Assembly: GCA_002010975.1 (NCBI GenBank) | Contig: MTLU01000017.1 | Coordinates: 1 to 35,523, forward strand | Direction: 5' to 3' | Origin: Candidatus Bathyarchaeota archaeon JdFR-07 | GTDB lineage: Archaea; Thermoproteota; Bathyarchaeia; Bathyarchaeales; Bathycorpusculaceae | DNA length: 35,523 nucleotides | Part shown: piece by piece, positions 1 through 7,173 of the stretch | Position numbering within the stretch: position 1 is the first letter of the stretch | Layout: every line of letters starts with the position of its first letter | Program-made: the position numbers and the translations under genes | The notes under the pieces: generated by a model | Seen by the model: the letters and a program-made list of their open reading frames with translations, nothing else | Told to the model about the DNA's origin: nothing | The model's database searches: none

Positions 1-1
1 T

Positions 2-100
2 CCCCGCTGGAACCCCAACCTCGACATCAACGACGACAACACCATCGACCTCAAAGACTACTACGCCACCGTACTAAACTACGGAAAAACATACCCATAA
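2..100 (+). CDS. C-terminal end of a dockerin-like surface protein (partial, 5' end outside window)
   Basis: Reading from base 2 gives 32 residues and a TAA stop at 98-100. The peptide has the pattern W-N-P-N-x-D-I-N-D-D-N-x-I-D-L-K-D, a calcium-loop repeat (D, N, D, N, D, D at alternating positions) like one half of a type I dockerin. Archaeal surface proteins often end in this way. The stretch is very rich in codons ending in C (aac, gac, acc, atc), unlike the AT-rich codon use of the genes after it. That may mean high expression, or a surface gene with a different history. Only the tail is present, so the rest of the protein cannot be described. A dockerin-like end just before a cohesin-like protein (181-831) may be functionally linked; that is inference. 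Confidence 0.7.
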   Translation, partial: PRWNPNLDINDDNTIDLKDYYATVLNYGKTYP

Positions 101-180
101 CATCCCCAATCTTTTAGAAGTTAAAGCGAAATCGTTAAGAACATGAACTAAAATATTAACAAAGACTGGAGGAAACTACA

Positions 181-831
181 TTGAAAACAACAAGCTCCTT
201 GCTTCTCCTGACCCTATTATTTACAATGAGCAACAGCCTATACTCTGTAAACGCCCAAGAAACAACAGTATTAATAGAACCTCAATTTTTATCGATACCA
301 GCTGTTGGAGAAACTTTTAGTGTGAATATATCAATTTATAATGTATCGAATTTGTTTGGCTATGACTTCTTATTATGGTATAACACTACGTTAATAGACT
401 GTTTAAGTGTCGAATGGCCGAAAGGTCACTTTCTTACACCTGTCTTAAGACCTAATAACCTCTTTAAGATCAAGACAATAGAAGATAACATTAATGAAAC
501 AACAGGAGCAGTAAGAGTTACTGCCACACTTACAGACGGTGAACCACCTAAAAATGGTAGTGGTCTTCTGGTTAAAATAACCTTTAAAGCTACAGCTACA
601 GGCTCTACGTTCTTACAGTTATACTTTCCAGGATTCGATTATCCAGTTAAATTAAGTGATCCGGAAGGTAATGCAATTCCATGCAGCACAATCAATAGTG
701 AGGTAACAGTAATTCCAGAGTTTACTGACCCCTCAATAATGCTTCTACTTCTTACTATAGTCTTAGTAATTATATTTCTAAAAAAATCAGTGATAAGAAA
801 GAGAAGCAAAATTCCTGCAGCTTTCCTCTAA
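181..831 (+). CDS. Secreted cohesin-like protein with C-terminal membrane anchor
   Basis: This 216-residue protein begins at a TTG preceded by a GGAGGA ribosome site (168-173). Residues 1-25 form a signal peptide ending near NAQ. The middle (about 27-175) is a beta-rich, N-glycosylation-rich domain (several N-x-S/T) with cohesin-like features: a start of the form TxVxIEPQxxxxPxVGExFxVNVxI, an F-G-Y-D-F segment, and a late GLLVKITFKA strand. The end is V-I-P-E-F followed by about 18 hydrophobic residues and a basic tail, the usual cell-surface anchor of archaeal exported proteins, perhaps processed by an archaeosortase-like enzyme. It would sit on the outer face of the membrane and could hold a dockerin-bearing partner, such as the protein ending at base 100. 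The fold is assigned by pattern, not by a search. Confidence 0.65.
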   Translation: MKTTSSLLLLTLLFTMSNSLYSVNAQETTVLIEPQFLSIPAVGETFSVNISIYNVSNLFGYDFLLWYNTTLIDCLSVEWPKGHFLTPVLRPNNLFKIKTIEDNINETTGAVRVTATLTDGEPPKNGSGLLVKITFKATATGSTFLQLYFPGFDYPVKLSDPEGNAIPCSTINSEVTVIPEFTDPSIMLLLLTIVLVIIFLKKSVIRKRSKIPAAFL

Positions 832-988
832 TTCTTTGTCACCGTAGCTTACTAGTCACGTTTAGTATTTACAATTATTTAGACAAAGACTTTACAATGA
901 TTGAAAAAGCTGAAACCTATATTATTAGGTCGAAACATTCATAAATGAGAAATGTTGATAAGACTGTGCATTTGAGAGGGTGAGGCTT

Positions 989-1372
989 ATGTCTAAACCA
1001 TTCTATATAAAATTTGAGGTTCCAAAGGAAGTTGCAGATGCGGCCTATGAAGCCCTGCAAATAGCCGCGAAAACTGGTTCCGTTAGAAAAGGCACAAATG
1101 AAACTACAAAGGCTGTTGAACGAACTCAAGCAAAACTTGTAGTTATCGCTGAAGATGTTGATCCTCCAGAAATTGTAGCACATCTGCCACTTTTGTGTGA
1201 AGAGAGAAAAATTCCATATATATTTGTTCCGAGCAAAGAGAAAATTGGTAGTGCTGTTGGTATTGAGGTTCCAGCTGCTTCTGCATGCATTGTTAAAGAG
1301 GGTGAAGCTGCAGGGTTGGTTAAAGAAATAGTTACAAGAATTGAGCAGATTAGAAGAGGAACTACCGAATGA
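989..1372 (+). CDS. rpl7ae: Ribosomal protein L7Ae (also box C/D RNP and RNase P subunit)
   Basis: A 127-residue L7Ae-family protein that binds kink-turns in 23S rRNA, C/D and H/ACA guide RNAs and RNase P RNA. Visible signatures are the N-terminal [14 protein letters not shown], the RNA-binding segment [34 protein letters not shown], and C-terminal [20 protein letters not shown] nine bases upstream (980) could give three extra residues, but ATG 989 fits both the family N-terminus and the purine-rich ribosome site GAGAGGGTGAG just before it. It is the first gene of a ribosomal operon and overlaps the S28e start by four bases (ATGA). In other archaea L7Ae can repress its own mRNA through a leader kink-turn; no convincing kink-turn was found here. 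Confidence 0.96.
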   Translation: MSKPFYIKFEVPKEVADAAYEALQIAAKTGSVRKGTNETTKAVERTQAKLVVIAEDVDPPEIVAHLPLLCEERKIPYIFVPSKEKIGSAVGIEVPAASACIVKEGEAAGLVKEIVTRIEQIRRGTTE

Positions 1373-1596
1373 GCAGGGAAGAGAAGGGAGCTGCAGAGGA
1401 GCTTGCCCCAGCAGAAGTTATTCAAATTATTGGGAGAACGGGAGTAACAGGTGAAATTACGCAAGTAAGGGTGCGCATTTTAGAAGGTAAAGAAAAGGGA
1501 CGGATTATAACACGTAATGTTAAAGGACCAGTTCGCGTTGAAGATATTTTGATGCTTAGAGAGACAGAGAGGGAAGCAAAAAAAATTAGTCGCTAA
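1369..1596 (+). CDS. rps28e: 30S ribosomal protein S28e
   Basis: A 75-residue small-subunit protein of archaea and eukaryotes, near the platform close to the mRNA exit. The body shows the family core [20 protein letters not shown] followed by [27 protein letters not shown], which nearly defines S28e. Length is typical; the N-terminus carries a short acidic/alanine-rich extension ([12 protein letters not shown]). The ATG overlaps the L7Ae stop in an ATGA arrangement, so the two are probably translationally coupled. L24e follows after about 30 bases, the common archaeal order L7Ae-S28e-L24e. Confidence 0.97.
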   Translation: MSREEKGAAEELAPAEVIQIIGRTGVTGEITQVRVRILEGKEKGRIITRNVKGPVRVEDILMLRETEREAKKISR

Positions 1597-1627
1597 TCCT
1601 AAAATTATTTAAAAGAGGGGATTGCCA

Positions 1628-1825
1628 TTGCCTAAACCAAGAAGATGTTCATTTTGCGGCAGCGAATTCTCAGCTGGCACAGGCATGATGTACGTTAAAA
1701 ATGATGGATCTATTTTGTGGTTTTGTTCTAGCAAGTGTAGAAAAAGTTCTTTGATGTTTGGGAGAGACGCTCGAAAACTTAAATGGACAGAATACTTCGG
1801 AAAGGAAGAAAAAGGAAAAGCATAG
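1628..1825 (+). CDS. rpl24e: 50S ribosomal protein L24e
   Basis: A 65-residue zinc-binding large-subunit protein. It has the L24e zinc knuckle: C-S-F-C near the N-terminus and C-S-S-K-C about 25 residues later, with the typical [21 protein letters not shown] core. I chose TTG 1628 over TTG 1622: the ribosome site GAGGGG (1615-1620) is seven bases from 1628 but only one from 1622, and the resulting N-terminus [11 protein letters not shown] matches the family. Third gene of the ribosomal operon. The ndk and infB genes that often follow in archaea are absent; the next gene runs convergently. Confidence 0.95.
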   Translation: MPKPRRCSFCGSEFSAGTGMMYVKNDGSILWFCSSKCRKSSLMFGRDARKLKWTEYFGKEEKGKA

Positions 1826-1840
1826 TGCTGTCTACTACTT

Positions 1841-3361
1841 TCATTTTTTCATGATAATTTTTTCCCATAAAGATTTGTTATGGATACAACCTATATCAGG
1901 GGCATTTACGTTACCGCTAAAATAGCTGTAAGCTCTTGCTCTACAACCGCCACAAATATACTTGTCAGAGCAGATCCCGCATCCCACATGTTTTCCGTTA
2001 ACTATATAGTTTTCTAGATTTTCCCTAACACGAAGTTTCCACAAAAACGGATGAGTATCCCATATCTCCTCAAAATCGTCTCTAAGAATATTTCCAAGTC
2101 CTGTTTCTTGGTTTGTAGGGAAAAATACACAGGGTTTTATATCTCCATTAGGCTCCAGACAGCAGTAAAGCCGTCCTGCACCACATCCACCCAGAAAATT
2201 TGCAATATTTTCTACACCCTTCTTCGCAGCGTAGTGAGCTTCAACCATGAATTTTTCTCCAAACTTCTGTGAAAGCTCCTTAGTAACGCAGGCATATTGT
2301 GGACAGGTACTAAAAAATTTGTCAACCTTTACATTTGAATTACCACTGCGGCTTTCCCTTTTCGTTTTTAAGTATAATTTAATGATCTCTTCTCCAATGG
2401 TTTCTAAAACATGAAGCCTTTCTTCAGGTGTTAAATCCAGTTCGACAAAGGCTTTTGCCCTTCCAGTTGGAATGTAATTGAAATGCATAAATCTTACGTC
2501 TAACCTTTTTGATAGGGCAATAAGTTTTTCTAATTCGGTAATGTTGTCTCTATGTAAAACTGTGGCAATACAAGTGTCTATGCCTTCTTCTATGCAGTTT
2601 TTGACACCTTCCATGGCCTTTTCAAAGGCTTTCGGAACTCCTCTAAACTCATTGTGCACTTTTGGTGTAGCACCATCAATACTTATTTCTACATAATTTA
2701 TTCCTGCGTCTTTTATTTTCTTGGCTTTGTCTTTCGTAATTAAAGTTCCATTTGAGGCTACGCTAACATAGCCTATACGTTTTTTCGCATAAGTAGCTAT
2801 TTCAAAGAAATCTTTTCGAATCAGTGGTTCACCTCCACTAAAAGAGAGAGCCGGCAACCCTATACCAGAAATATTTGAAAGGATATCCAAAACTTTCTTA
2901 GCTTCTTCCGTTGATAGCTCTTCTTGTTTAGTATTTCCTGCATTTTCGTAGCAATGTTTGCATCTAAGATTACATTGATAAGTGAAATTCCAGACAACTT
3001 CAAAAGGAGCAGATGGTATGAAAGGAATGCGTATCCCATATTTTTTTATGCCTTTCATCATTAAGCCGAAACCTCTAATCCATGCTTCTCCATATTCACT
3101 GTTAAGAAACTGGCTTTGCATGAAATTCTTATCTGCGTGCAGGAATCGACTCCCCAATTCATAAAAAGGTTTAGCTATTTTTTGGCTTATATGTCGACAT
3201 GTAGGACACAATGAGACGGGTGCACCTAGAAAAACCTTTAGTGAGTTCAAAAGTAAGTTTCCGTCTTTGGAGCATTCTCTGTCTAGATTGTTTATTAAAG
3301 GTTTTAGAAATGGCGTGGCTATGATAGGTACAACGAAATTTTCGAGATTGTTAAGTTGCAT
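1841..3361 (-). CDS. Radical SAM/SPASM-domain enzyme, substrate unknown
   Basis: A 506-residue radical SAM enzyme. The cluster motif CNLRCKHC puts the 4Fe-4S ligands at C130, C134 and C137; SGGEPL (175-180) is the SAM-binding GGE segment. The C-terminus is a SPASM region rich in cysteines (C393, C400, C401, C411, C461, C464, C470, C473, C492) that would hold one or two auxiliary clusters. About 120 residues precede the barrel, with a lone C30 and a CPTC at 52-55. SPASM proteins mature peptides, modify cofactors (heme d1 or heme b pathways) or act on metalloenzymes; nothing in the sequence decides between these. No small precursor peptide is visible nearby. It runs convergent with rpl24e and divergent from the subtilase. 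Confidence 0.85.
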   Translation of the reverse strand: MQLNNLENFVVPIIATPFLKPLINNLDRECSKDGNLLLNSLKVFLGAPVSLCPTCRHISQKIAKPFYELGSRFLHADKNFMQSQFLNSEYGEAWIRGFGLMMKGIKKYGIRIPFIPSAPFEVVWNFTYQCNLRCKHCYENAGNTKQEELSTEEAKKVLDILSNISGIGLPALSFSGGEPLIRKDFFEIATYAKKRIGYVSVASNGTLITKDKAKKIKDAGINYVEISIDGATPKVHNEFRGVPKAFEKAMEGVKNCIEEGIDTCIATVLHRDNITELEKLIALSKRLDVRFMHFNYIPTGRAKAFVELDLTPEERLHVLETIGEEIIKLYLKTKRESRSGNSNVKVDKFFSTCPQYACVTKELSQKFGEKFMVEAHYAAKKGVENIANFLGGCGAGRLYCCLEPNGDIKPCVFFPTNQETGLGNILRDDFEEIWDTHPFLWKLRVRENLENYIVNGKHVGCGICSDKYICGGCRARAYSYFSGNVNAPDIGCIHNKSLWEKIIMKK

Positions 3362-3443
3362 TGTGTACTTATCTTGAGAATTGTGTGAATTTAAATTTTA
3401 GCTCGTATTAGGTGATGTTCATATTTTTAAAGAATTTATGAAG

Positions 3444-3498
3444 GTAGGTTTAGTTTGCTTCTATATAGAAGTAAATTCCATAAAAATTATTTACCTAC
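3444..3498. promoter_or_regulatory. Nested inverted repeats between divergent radical SAM and subtilase genes
   Basis: A perfect 14-nt palindrome CTTCTATATAGAAG (3458-3471) is flanked by a second inverted pair, GTAGGT (3444-3449) and ACCTAC (3493-3498). They lie in the 186-bp divergent spacer, upstream of a TATA-like CTATATAC (3509-3516) that would serve the subtilase. Such nested dyads could be operators for one or both genes. No regulator is encoded next to them, so the role is inferred from symmetry and position only. Confidence 0.35.
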
Positions 3499-3547
3499 GA
3501 AGATCAGACTATATACTGCTTATACTTGAAGAGAGGGAGAAAGAGAA

Positions 3548-6070
3548 ATGTATACTGCACTAAAATATTCTACTAAGAACAATCTGTTGGTTGGTTTAGT
3601 TGTTTCCTTGCTTGCGTTTTCCGCCGTTTTTGGTGGATTGTTGCTAAATGGCACTCAATTGACAGCAAAGGCTCCAGTAAATATCTCAGGGATAGAAAAG
3701 ATTTCAATGAGTTTATTTGAGAATATTCGTTTAAACAGTCAAGAAAGCGTCAACGTGTTAATAGAAACTTTAGACATGAATTATAAAATAGTAAAAGCAG
3801 AAATCCTTAAACTGGGAGGGAATGTGCGATTCGAATTCAAATATGTTAAAGGATTAGCTGCTACTTTACCCGCTAACGCAATATTGAAGCTGGCAAGTAA
3901 CGAAAATATCAAGAAGATCTATCTAGACTCGCCGAGGTACCCTGCTCTTTCATCATTTAAGTCTATGCCTTTGGTGGATGGAGAGGAATTTCCCTTTGCT
4001 TTGGTAGACAGAAATGCTTTTGACGAGCGAAAGCATTTCAGTGGCGAGTCTCTTGATAAAGAATTTGTTCCCACAGTTGACCAAGTTGCTCCTTTAAACG
4101 ATGCTCTCACTATTACTTTGTCTCAAGAGCAAATTGAACTTTTGGAGCCCAGCACTTACTGGAATCCTTTTGCAATGGGTGCGATTGGTGCTTGGGCACT
4201 TGGAGACTACGGGCAAGGTTCTCTGGTTGTGGTTATTGATACAGGCATTTATGCTGATCATTTTATGCTTAGTGGCTCTGTTATAGGTGGGGTGGACTTA
4301 AGCCCTGACGTTGGAACATCATATGAAGGTTGGAACTTATCATCTAATCATTGGCACGGCACACATGTAGCGGGCATAATTGCTGGACATGGTGCTATCC
4401 TTGTTCATTCAAGCGATCTATTGTATCGATCAATTTCAACATATGCTATGCCCCCACAAGAGGCTTCTAGTTTTGGATATCCAGGTTACAAGATAATTCC
4501 GCTTCTTGGAATGGCGCCGTTGGCACAACTGTACGCCATAAAAGTCTTTCCGCACACCGGTGCCGGCGTGTCTGAATCTATAATTATTTCTGGAATTGAG
4601 TATGCTATCGAGTTGAAACTTAATGGAACTTATGATGTTGACGTCATCAGTATGAGTCTTGGAGGTCCCACATTGTTCGACGGTAGAGATCTAGAAGATA
4701 CTCTCGTTGATTATGCAACATCGGTAGGAATAACTGTGGTGGCAGCCGCTGGAAATGAAGGACCAGCATCGATGACTATTGGCAGTCCAGGTAGTGCTGA
4801 GTCGGCTATAACAGTAGCTGCGGCTGCACATCCTGTTAACACAAGAGTTTTCTGGGATTACGTTTACAATAGGCAGGGGTTAGGATGGCAATTATTCACT
4901 AGTGACACGCCACAAATTTACGCCTTTAGCAGTCGGGGGCCTACGTCTGATGGGCGTGAGAAACCTGACATTTCAGCAACTGGAATGTTTGTCCTGTCAT
5001 CCTACAACGAACCTGGTTGGCCTCAAGGCTTGGCCTTTGCTTCAGGCACTTCTATGGCTACTCCCGCTGTTTCTGGTGCTGTTGCGTTACTTAACACCTA
5101 TGCAGAAACTTTCATCCCAGCTGCATCCCCCCTGGATTACAAGCAAGCGATCAAAAATGGAGCTGAATGGCTTGAAGGATACGATAAATATGACCAAGGA
5201 GCAGGATATCTAAATGCTTACAATGCTTTAGTAGAACTTGTAGATGACCCTTCAATTGGAGACCTCTACCCGCTACTACCAAGCGAATACGAACTTGCTG
5301 ATATAACCAATATTCCGATAGTTGGAACAGGTGTATATGAAGATTCCATAGAGGGACTAAAACCAGGACTTAGCCAAGAATTTATATTCCAAGTTACTGA
5401 AGCTACAGACTCTATTAAACTTACCATAACCGATGTTATCTTAAATAAAAGAAATCCATATGACTTGAACAGTTTTGAAATCTACATCCAAAGCGCTAAA
5501 AGAACAATGTACGCGTACTGGATTGAAACGGCAAACGTTTGGGGCAATGCTCAGTTTATCATCACAGACTATAGCCAAACATGGTCAGGAGCAGTTACAG
5601 GCGTTTATCAACTTGATCCATACACTCTTAGAACTGCCATAGAACCTGGTTATGTTAAAATAGTTATTGAAAACGACTGGACAAGTTCCGGACCAATTTC
5701 ATGCAGTTTCAGAATAGAAGTAACAGCAGATCCAACAACACCAGACGAAACTTATTCAGGGAGCATTGATCAACATAAATGGATAGCTTTTGGAATATCT
5801 CCTCCAACAGGAACACAAAAAGTCACTCTAGAACTATGGTGGACTAATGACTGGAGCAAATATCCAACAAACGATCTAGACATGTACATCCAATGGTTTA
5901 ACGGAACAGACTGGGTCTTTGAACCCTTCATCGAAGGTGCCACACTAAACTCCCCCGAGAGGGTCGTGATAGAGGCGCCAGCGATAGGCAGTATATACGT
6001 CTATCTCTACGGGTACGCATTATGGACAGGTGTGTCGGAAGACTGGACTCTCGATCTATATTACGGCTAA
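3548..6070 (+). CDS. Secreted subtilisin-like serine protease (S8) with prodomain and C-terminal beta domains
   Basis: An 840-residue extracellular protease. Residues 12-34 form a signal or anchor helix. Residues 67-128 look like an I9-type prodomain (VNVLIETLD... LPANAILKLASNENIKKIYLDS). The S8 catalytic core follows with all key residues: Asp231 in VVVIDTG, His270 in HGTHVAG, oxyanion Asn403 in AAAGNEGPAS, and nucleophile Ser502 in GTSMATPAVSG. About 270 residues follow the core and appear to hold two beta-sandwich pre-peptidase C-type domains (near 590-720 and 735-840). There is no C-terminal anchor, so the mature enzyme is either free or held by its N-terminal helix. A ribosome site GAGGGAG lies upstream. 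The convergent neighbour resembles a subtilisin inhibitor. The natural substrate is unknown. Confidence 0.93.
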   Translation: MYTALKYSTKNNLLVGLVVSLLAFSAVFGGLLLNGTQLTAKAPVNISGIEKISMSLFENIRLNSQESVNVLIETLDMNYKIVKAEILKLGGNVRFEFKYVKGLAATLPANAILKLASNENIKKIYLDSPRYPALSSFKSMPLVDGEEFPFALVDRNAFDERKHFSGESLDKEFVPTVDQVAPLNDALTITLSQEQIELLEPSTYWNPFAMGAIGAWALGDYGQGSLVVVIDTGIYADHFMLSGSVIGGVDLSPDVGTSYEGWNLSSNHWHGTHVAGIIAGHGAILVHSSDLLYRSISTYAMPPQEASSFGYPGYKIIPLLGMAPLAQLYAIKVFPHTGAGVSESIIISGIEYAIELKLNGTYDVDVISMSLGGPTLFDGRDLEDTLVDYATSVGITVVAAAGNEGPASMTIGSPGSAESAITVAAAAHPVNTRVFWDYVYNRQGLGWQLFTSDTPQIYAFSSRGPTSDGREKPDISATGMFVLSSYNEPGWPQGLAFASGTSMATPAVSGAVALLNTYAETFIPAASPLDYKQAIKNGAEWLEGYDKYDQGAGYLNAYNALVELVDDPSIGDLYPLLPSEYELADITNIPIVGTGVYEDSIEGLKPGLSQEFIFQVTEATDSIKLTITDVILNKRNPYDLNSFEIYIQSAKRTMYAYWIETANVWGNAQFIITDYSQTWSGAVTGVYQLDPYTLRTAIEPGYVKIVIENDWTSSGPISCSFRIEVTADPTTPDETYSGSIDQHKWIAFGISPPTGTQKVTLELWWTNDWSKYPTNDLDMYIQWFNGTDWVFEPFIEGATLNSPERVVIEAPAIGSIYVYLYGYALWTGVSEDWTLDLYYG

Positions 6071-6098
6071 AATTAGAAAACTCCGCACCTAAATCCCC

Positions 6099-6125
6099 TT
6101 TTTTTGGTAATTCTGTCAACAGAAT
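6099..6125 (+). terminator. T-tract and small hairpin after the subtilase
   Basis: Downstream of the subtilase stop there is a C-run followed by seven T residues (6099-6105), then an inverted repeat ATTCTGT-CA-ACAGAAT (6110-6125). Oligo-T tracts commonly end archaeal transcripts; the hairpin may be incidental. Confidence 0.35.
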
Positions 6126-6265
6126 GAGAGTAAAAAATCTAATCTGCAAAACTTGTTTCTTTAAGCCTAACTTGACAATTAAATTAAGGTTTCTCAAACC
6201 ATCTAAATTTAGCTACAGCCAATGTAAGCAAAACCAAAATTAGAACAAGGGGGACATGCGAAAAC

Positions 6266-6781
6266 TCACATAGCATGTATACCTATATCAATGGTTGCTT
6301 CGGACTGTGTTTCCCCAGAAATGGCTTTAATGAAATAGGATCCCGGTTCAAGCAGCGATGTAGAATAGTTCAAATTTAATATTTCTTTTGAAGAGTACGG
6401 CTCAACCTTAACAGATGTTATCACGGGAATAAAAACATAATCTTTTGCATCGTAAATCTTTTCGAAAAACTCGCCGTCCTTGCTGTAGATCCATACGGAT
6501 CCATCAAAAACTTTAGATGTTCTAAAAGTTAAGGTAATAACCTCTTCTGTAGGATTGGCTAGACTTAAACTGATCAATGTATATTCTCCAACACTATAAC
6601 TAGTTTTATCCGTAGAAATCTGAAGTAACAAGCTTTCATTCCTCTTAAAAGCACCCTGACAAACAGAAACAAAGAAAAGAACTATTAACACAGAAAACCC
6701 CACAACAATATGAGCCTTTTGGAATTTTGTTCTATCAAACACCTGTCGTGCACAATAGAGAATATAAAGGCTGAAATGCAA
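6266..6781 (-). CDS. Membrane-anchored BsuPI-like (intracellular proteinase inhibitor family) protein
   Basis: A protein of up to 171 residues with one hydrophobic segment (about 24-42, AHIVVGFSVLIVLFFVSVC) and an extracellular beta domain. The domain (about 50-165) has the layout of BsuPI-type inhibitor domains: a strand with L-A-N-P-T-E-E-V-I-T-L-T-F, then S-x-x-x-F-D-G-S-V-W-I-Y-S-K-D-G-E-F-F, a hydrophobic-proline stretch, and a closing L-x-P-G-S-Y-F-I-K-A strand. Known members inhibit subtilisin-type proteases. It lies tail to tail with a secreted subtilase, so an anchored inhibitor or chaperone for that enzyme is a reasonable inference. The start is uncertain: TTG 6781 gives the full length, and GTG 6742 would give a neater signal peptide; neither has a good ribosome site. 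Confidence 0.6.
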   Translation of the reverse strand: MHFSLYILYCARQVFDRTKFQKAHIVVGFSVLIVLFFVSVCQGAFKRNESLLLQISTDKTSYSVGEYTLISLSLANPTEEVITLTFRTSKVFDGSVWIYSKDGEFFEKIYDAKDYVFIPVITSVKVEPYSSKEILNLNYSTSLLEPGSYFIKAISGETQSEATIDIGIHAM

Positions 6782-6982
6782 AAATTTCTGTTACTAACCC
6801 AACAGCGCACTTTTTCGCGGTCTGTTGAACATAACCTATCAAGTAAACATCATTAACAGGCATTTTAGCGGATACTTTTGATTTTCAAAGGATGAAGACA
6901 TACCATGTATTATTTTGTATAAAACAAATGAGAATTCTTGAGAAGTAGGTATTTAGTAGCGGGGGGTTGATTTGAACAACCG

Positions 6983-7006
6983 TTAGAGGCAGCCGAACAG
7001 GCTGCT
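6983..7006 (-). other. Non-canonical tRNA intron in the variable loop (24 nt)
   Basis: The RNA folds into an exact bulge-helix-bulge: outer CC/GG, central 4-bp helix AGAG/CUCU, 3-nt bulges AUA and AAC, and inner helix GCAGCC/GGCUGC closed by UGUUC. Cutting after the second base of each bulge removes 24 nt and restores AGAUC. Confidence 0.9.
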
Positions 7007-7016
7007 ATCTCTGGGT

Positions 7017-7037
7017 ATCTTAGAGCAATTTTGCTCT
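7017..7037 (-). other. Canonical tRNA intron at 37/38 (21 nt)
   Basis: Inner helix GAGCA/UGCUC with loop AAAU; central helix CUCA/UAAG has one C-A mismatch at C34; bulges UAA and AUA. Cutting after the second base of each bulge leaves CUCAUA-A, a standard anticodon loop with CAU. Confidence 0.85.
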
Positions 7038-7101
7038 TATGAGCCCAGCGGGTTAATCCTGGCTACCCCACCCCGCTACATTATGCTACAGCAGAACCAT
7101 T

Positions 7102-7113
7102 CTTAAATATTTT
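7102..7113 (-). promoter_or_regulatory. TATA box of the initiator tRNA gene
   Basis: Minus-strand AAATATTTAAGA is centred 30 bases before the tRNA 5' end at 7077, the expected place for an archaeal TATA box. The plus-strand gene at 7174 diverges from here. Confidence 0.55.
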
Positions 7114-7173
7114 CATGAAACACTTAGTAAAGCATTAGTATTACGCTTTAGTTTATGAGTTTGGGCATAGTAA

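Larger units (their letters stand above)
6957..7077 (-). tRNA. Initiator tRNA-Met (CAU) with two introns
   Basis: On the minus strand the acceptor AGCGGGG...CCCCGCU (A1-U72 type of initiator tRNA), D-arm, CUGGG/CCCAG anticodon stem around CUCAUAA, T-arm GGUUG-UUCAAAU-CAACC and discriminator A give a 76-nt mature tRNA. Exons are 7077-7038, 7016-7007 and 6982-6957. Intron 1 (7037-7017, 21 nt) is at the canonical 37/38 site. Intron 2 (7006-6983, 24 nt) lies inside the variable loop, between positions 47 and 48. Both remove cleanly by the bulge-helix-bulge rule, leaving a normal anticodon loop and a normal AGAUC variable loop. CCA is not encoded. A TATA-like element sits 30 bases upstream. Confidence 0.93.

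Noticed and set aside
930-988. Possible kink-turn in the L7Ae leader (AAATG at 950-954 pairing with CATTT at 969-973, GA steps nearby)
   Set aside because: The G between GA and the helix breaks the tandem G-A/A-G geometry, and no outer stem pairs convincingly.
917-1464. Minus-strand open frames across L7Ae and S28e
   Set aside because: They are antisense shadows of clear ribosomal genes, with no ribosome sites or recognised motifs.
6022-6243. Plus-strand open frame overlapping the subtilase end
   Set aside because: Low-complexity, basic, no family match, and begins inside the protease gene; looks like a chance frame.
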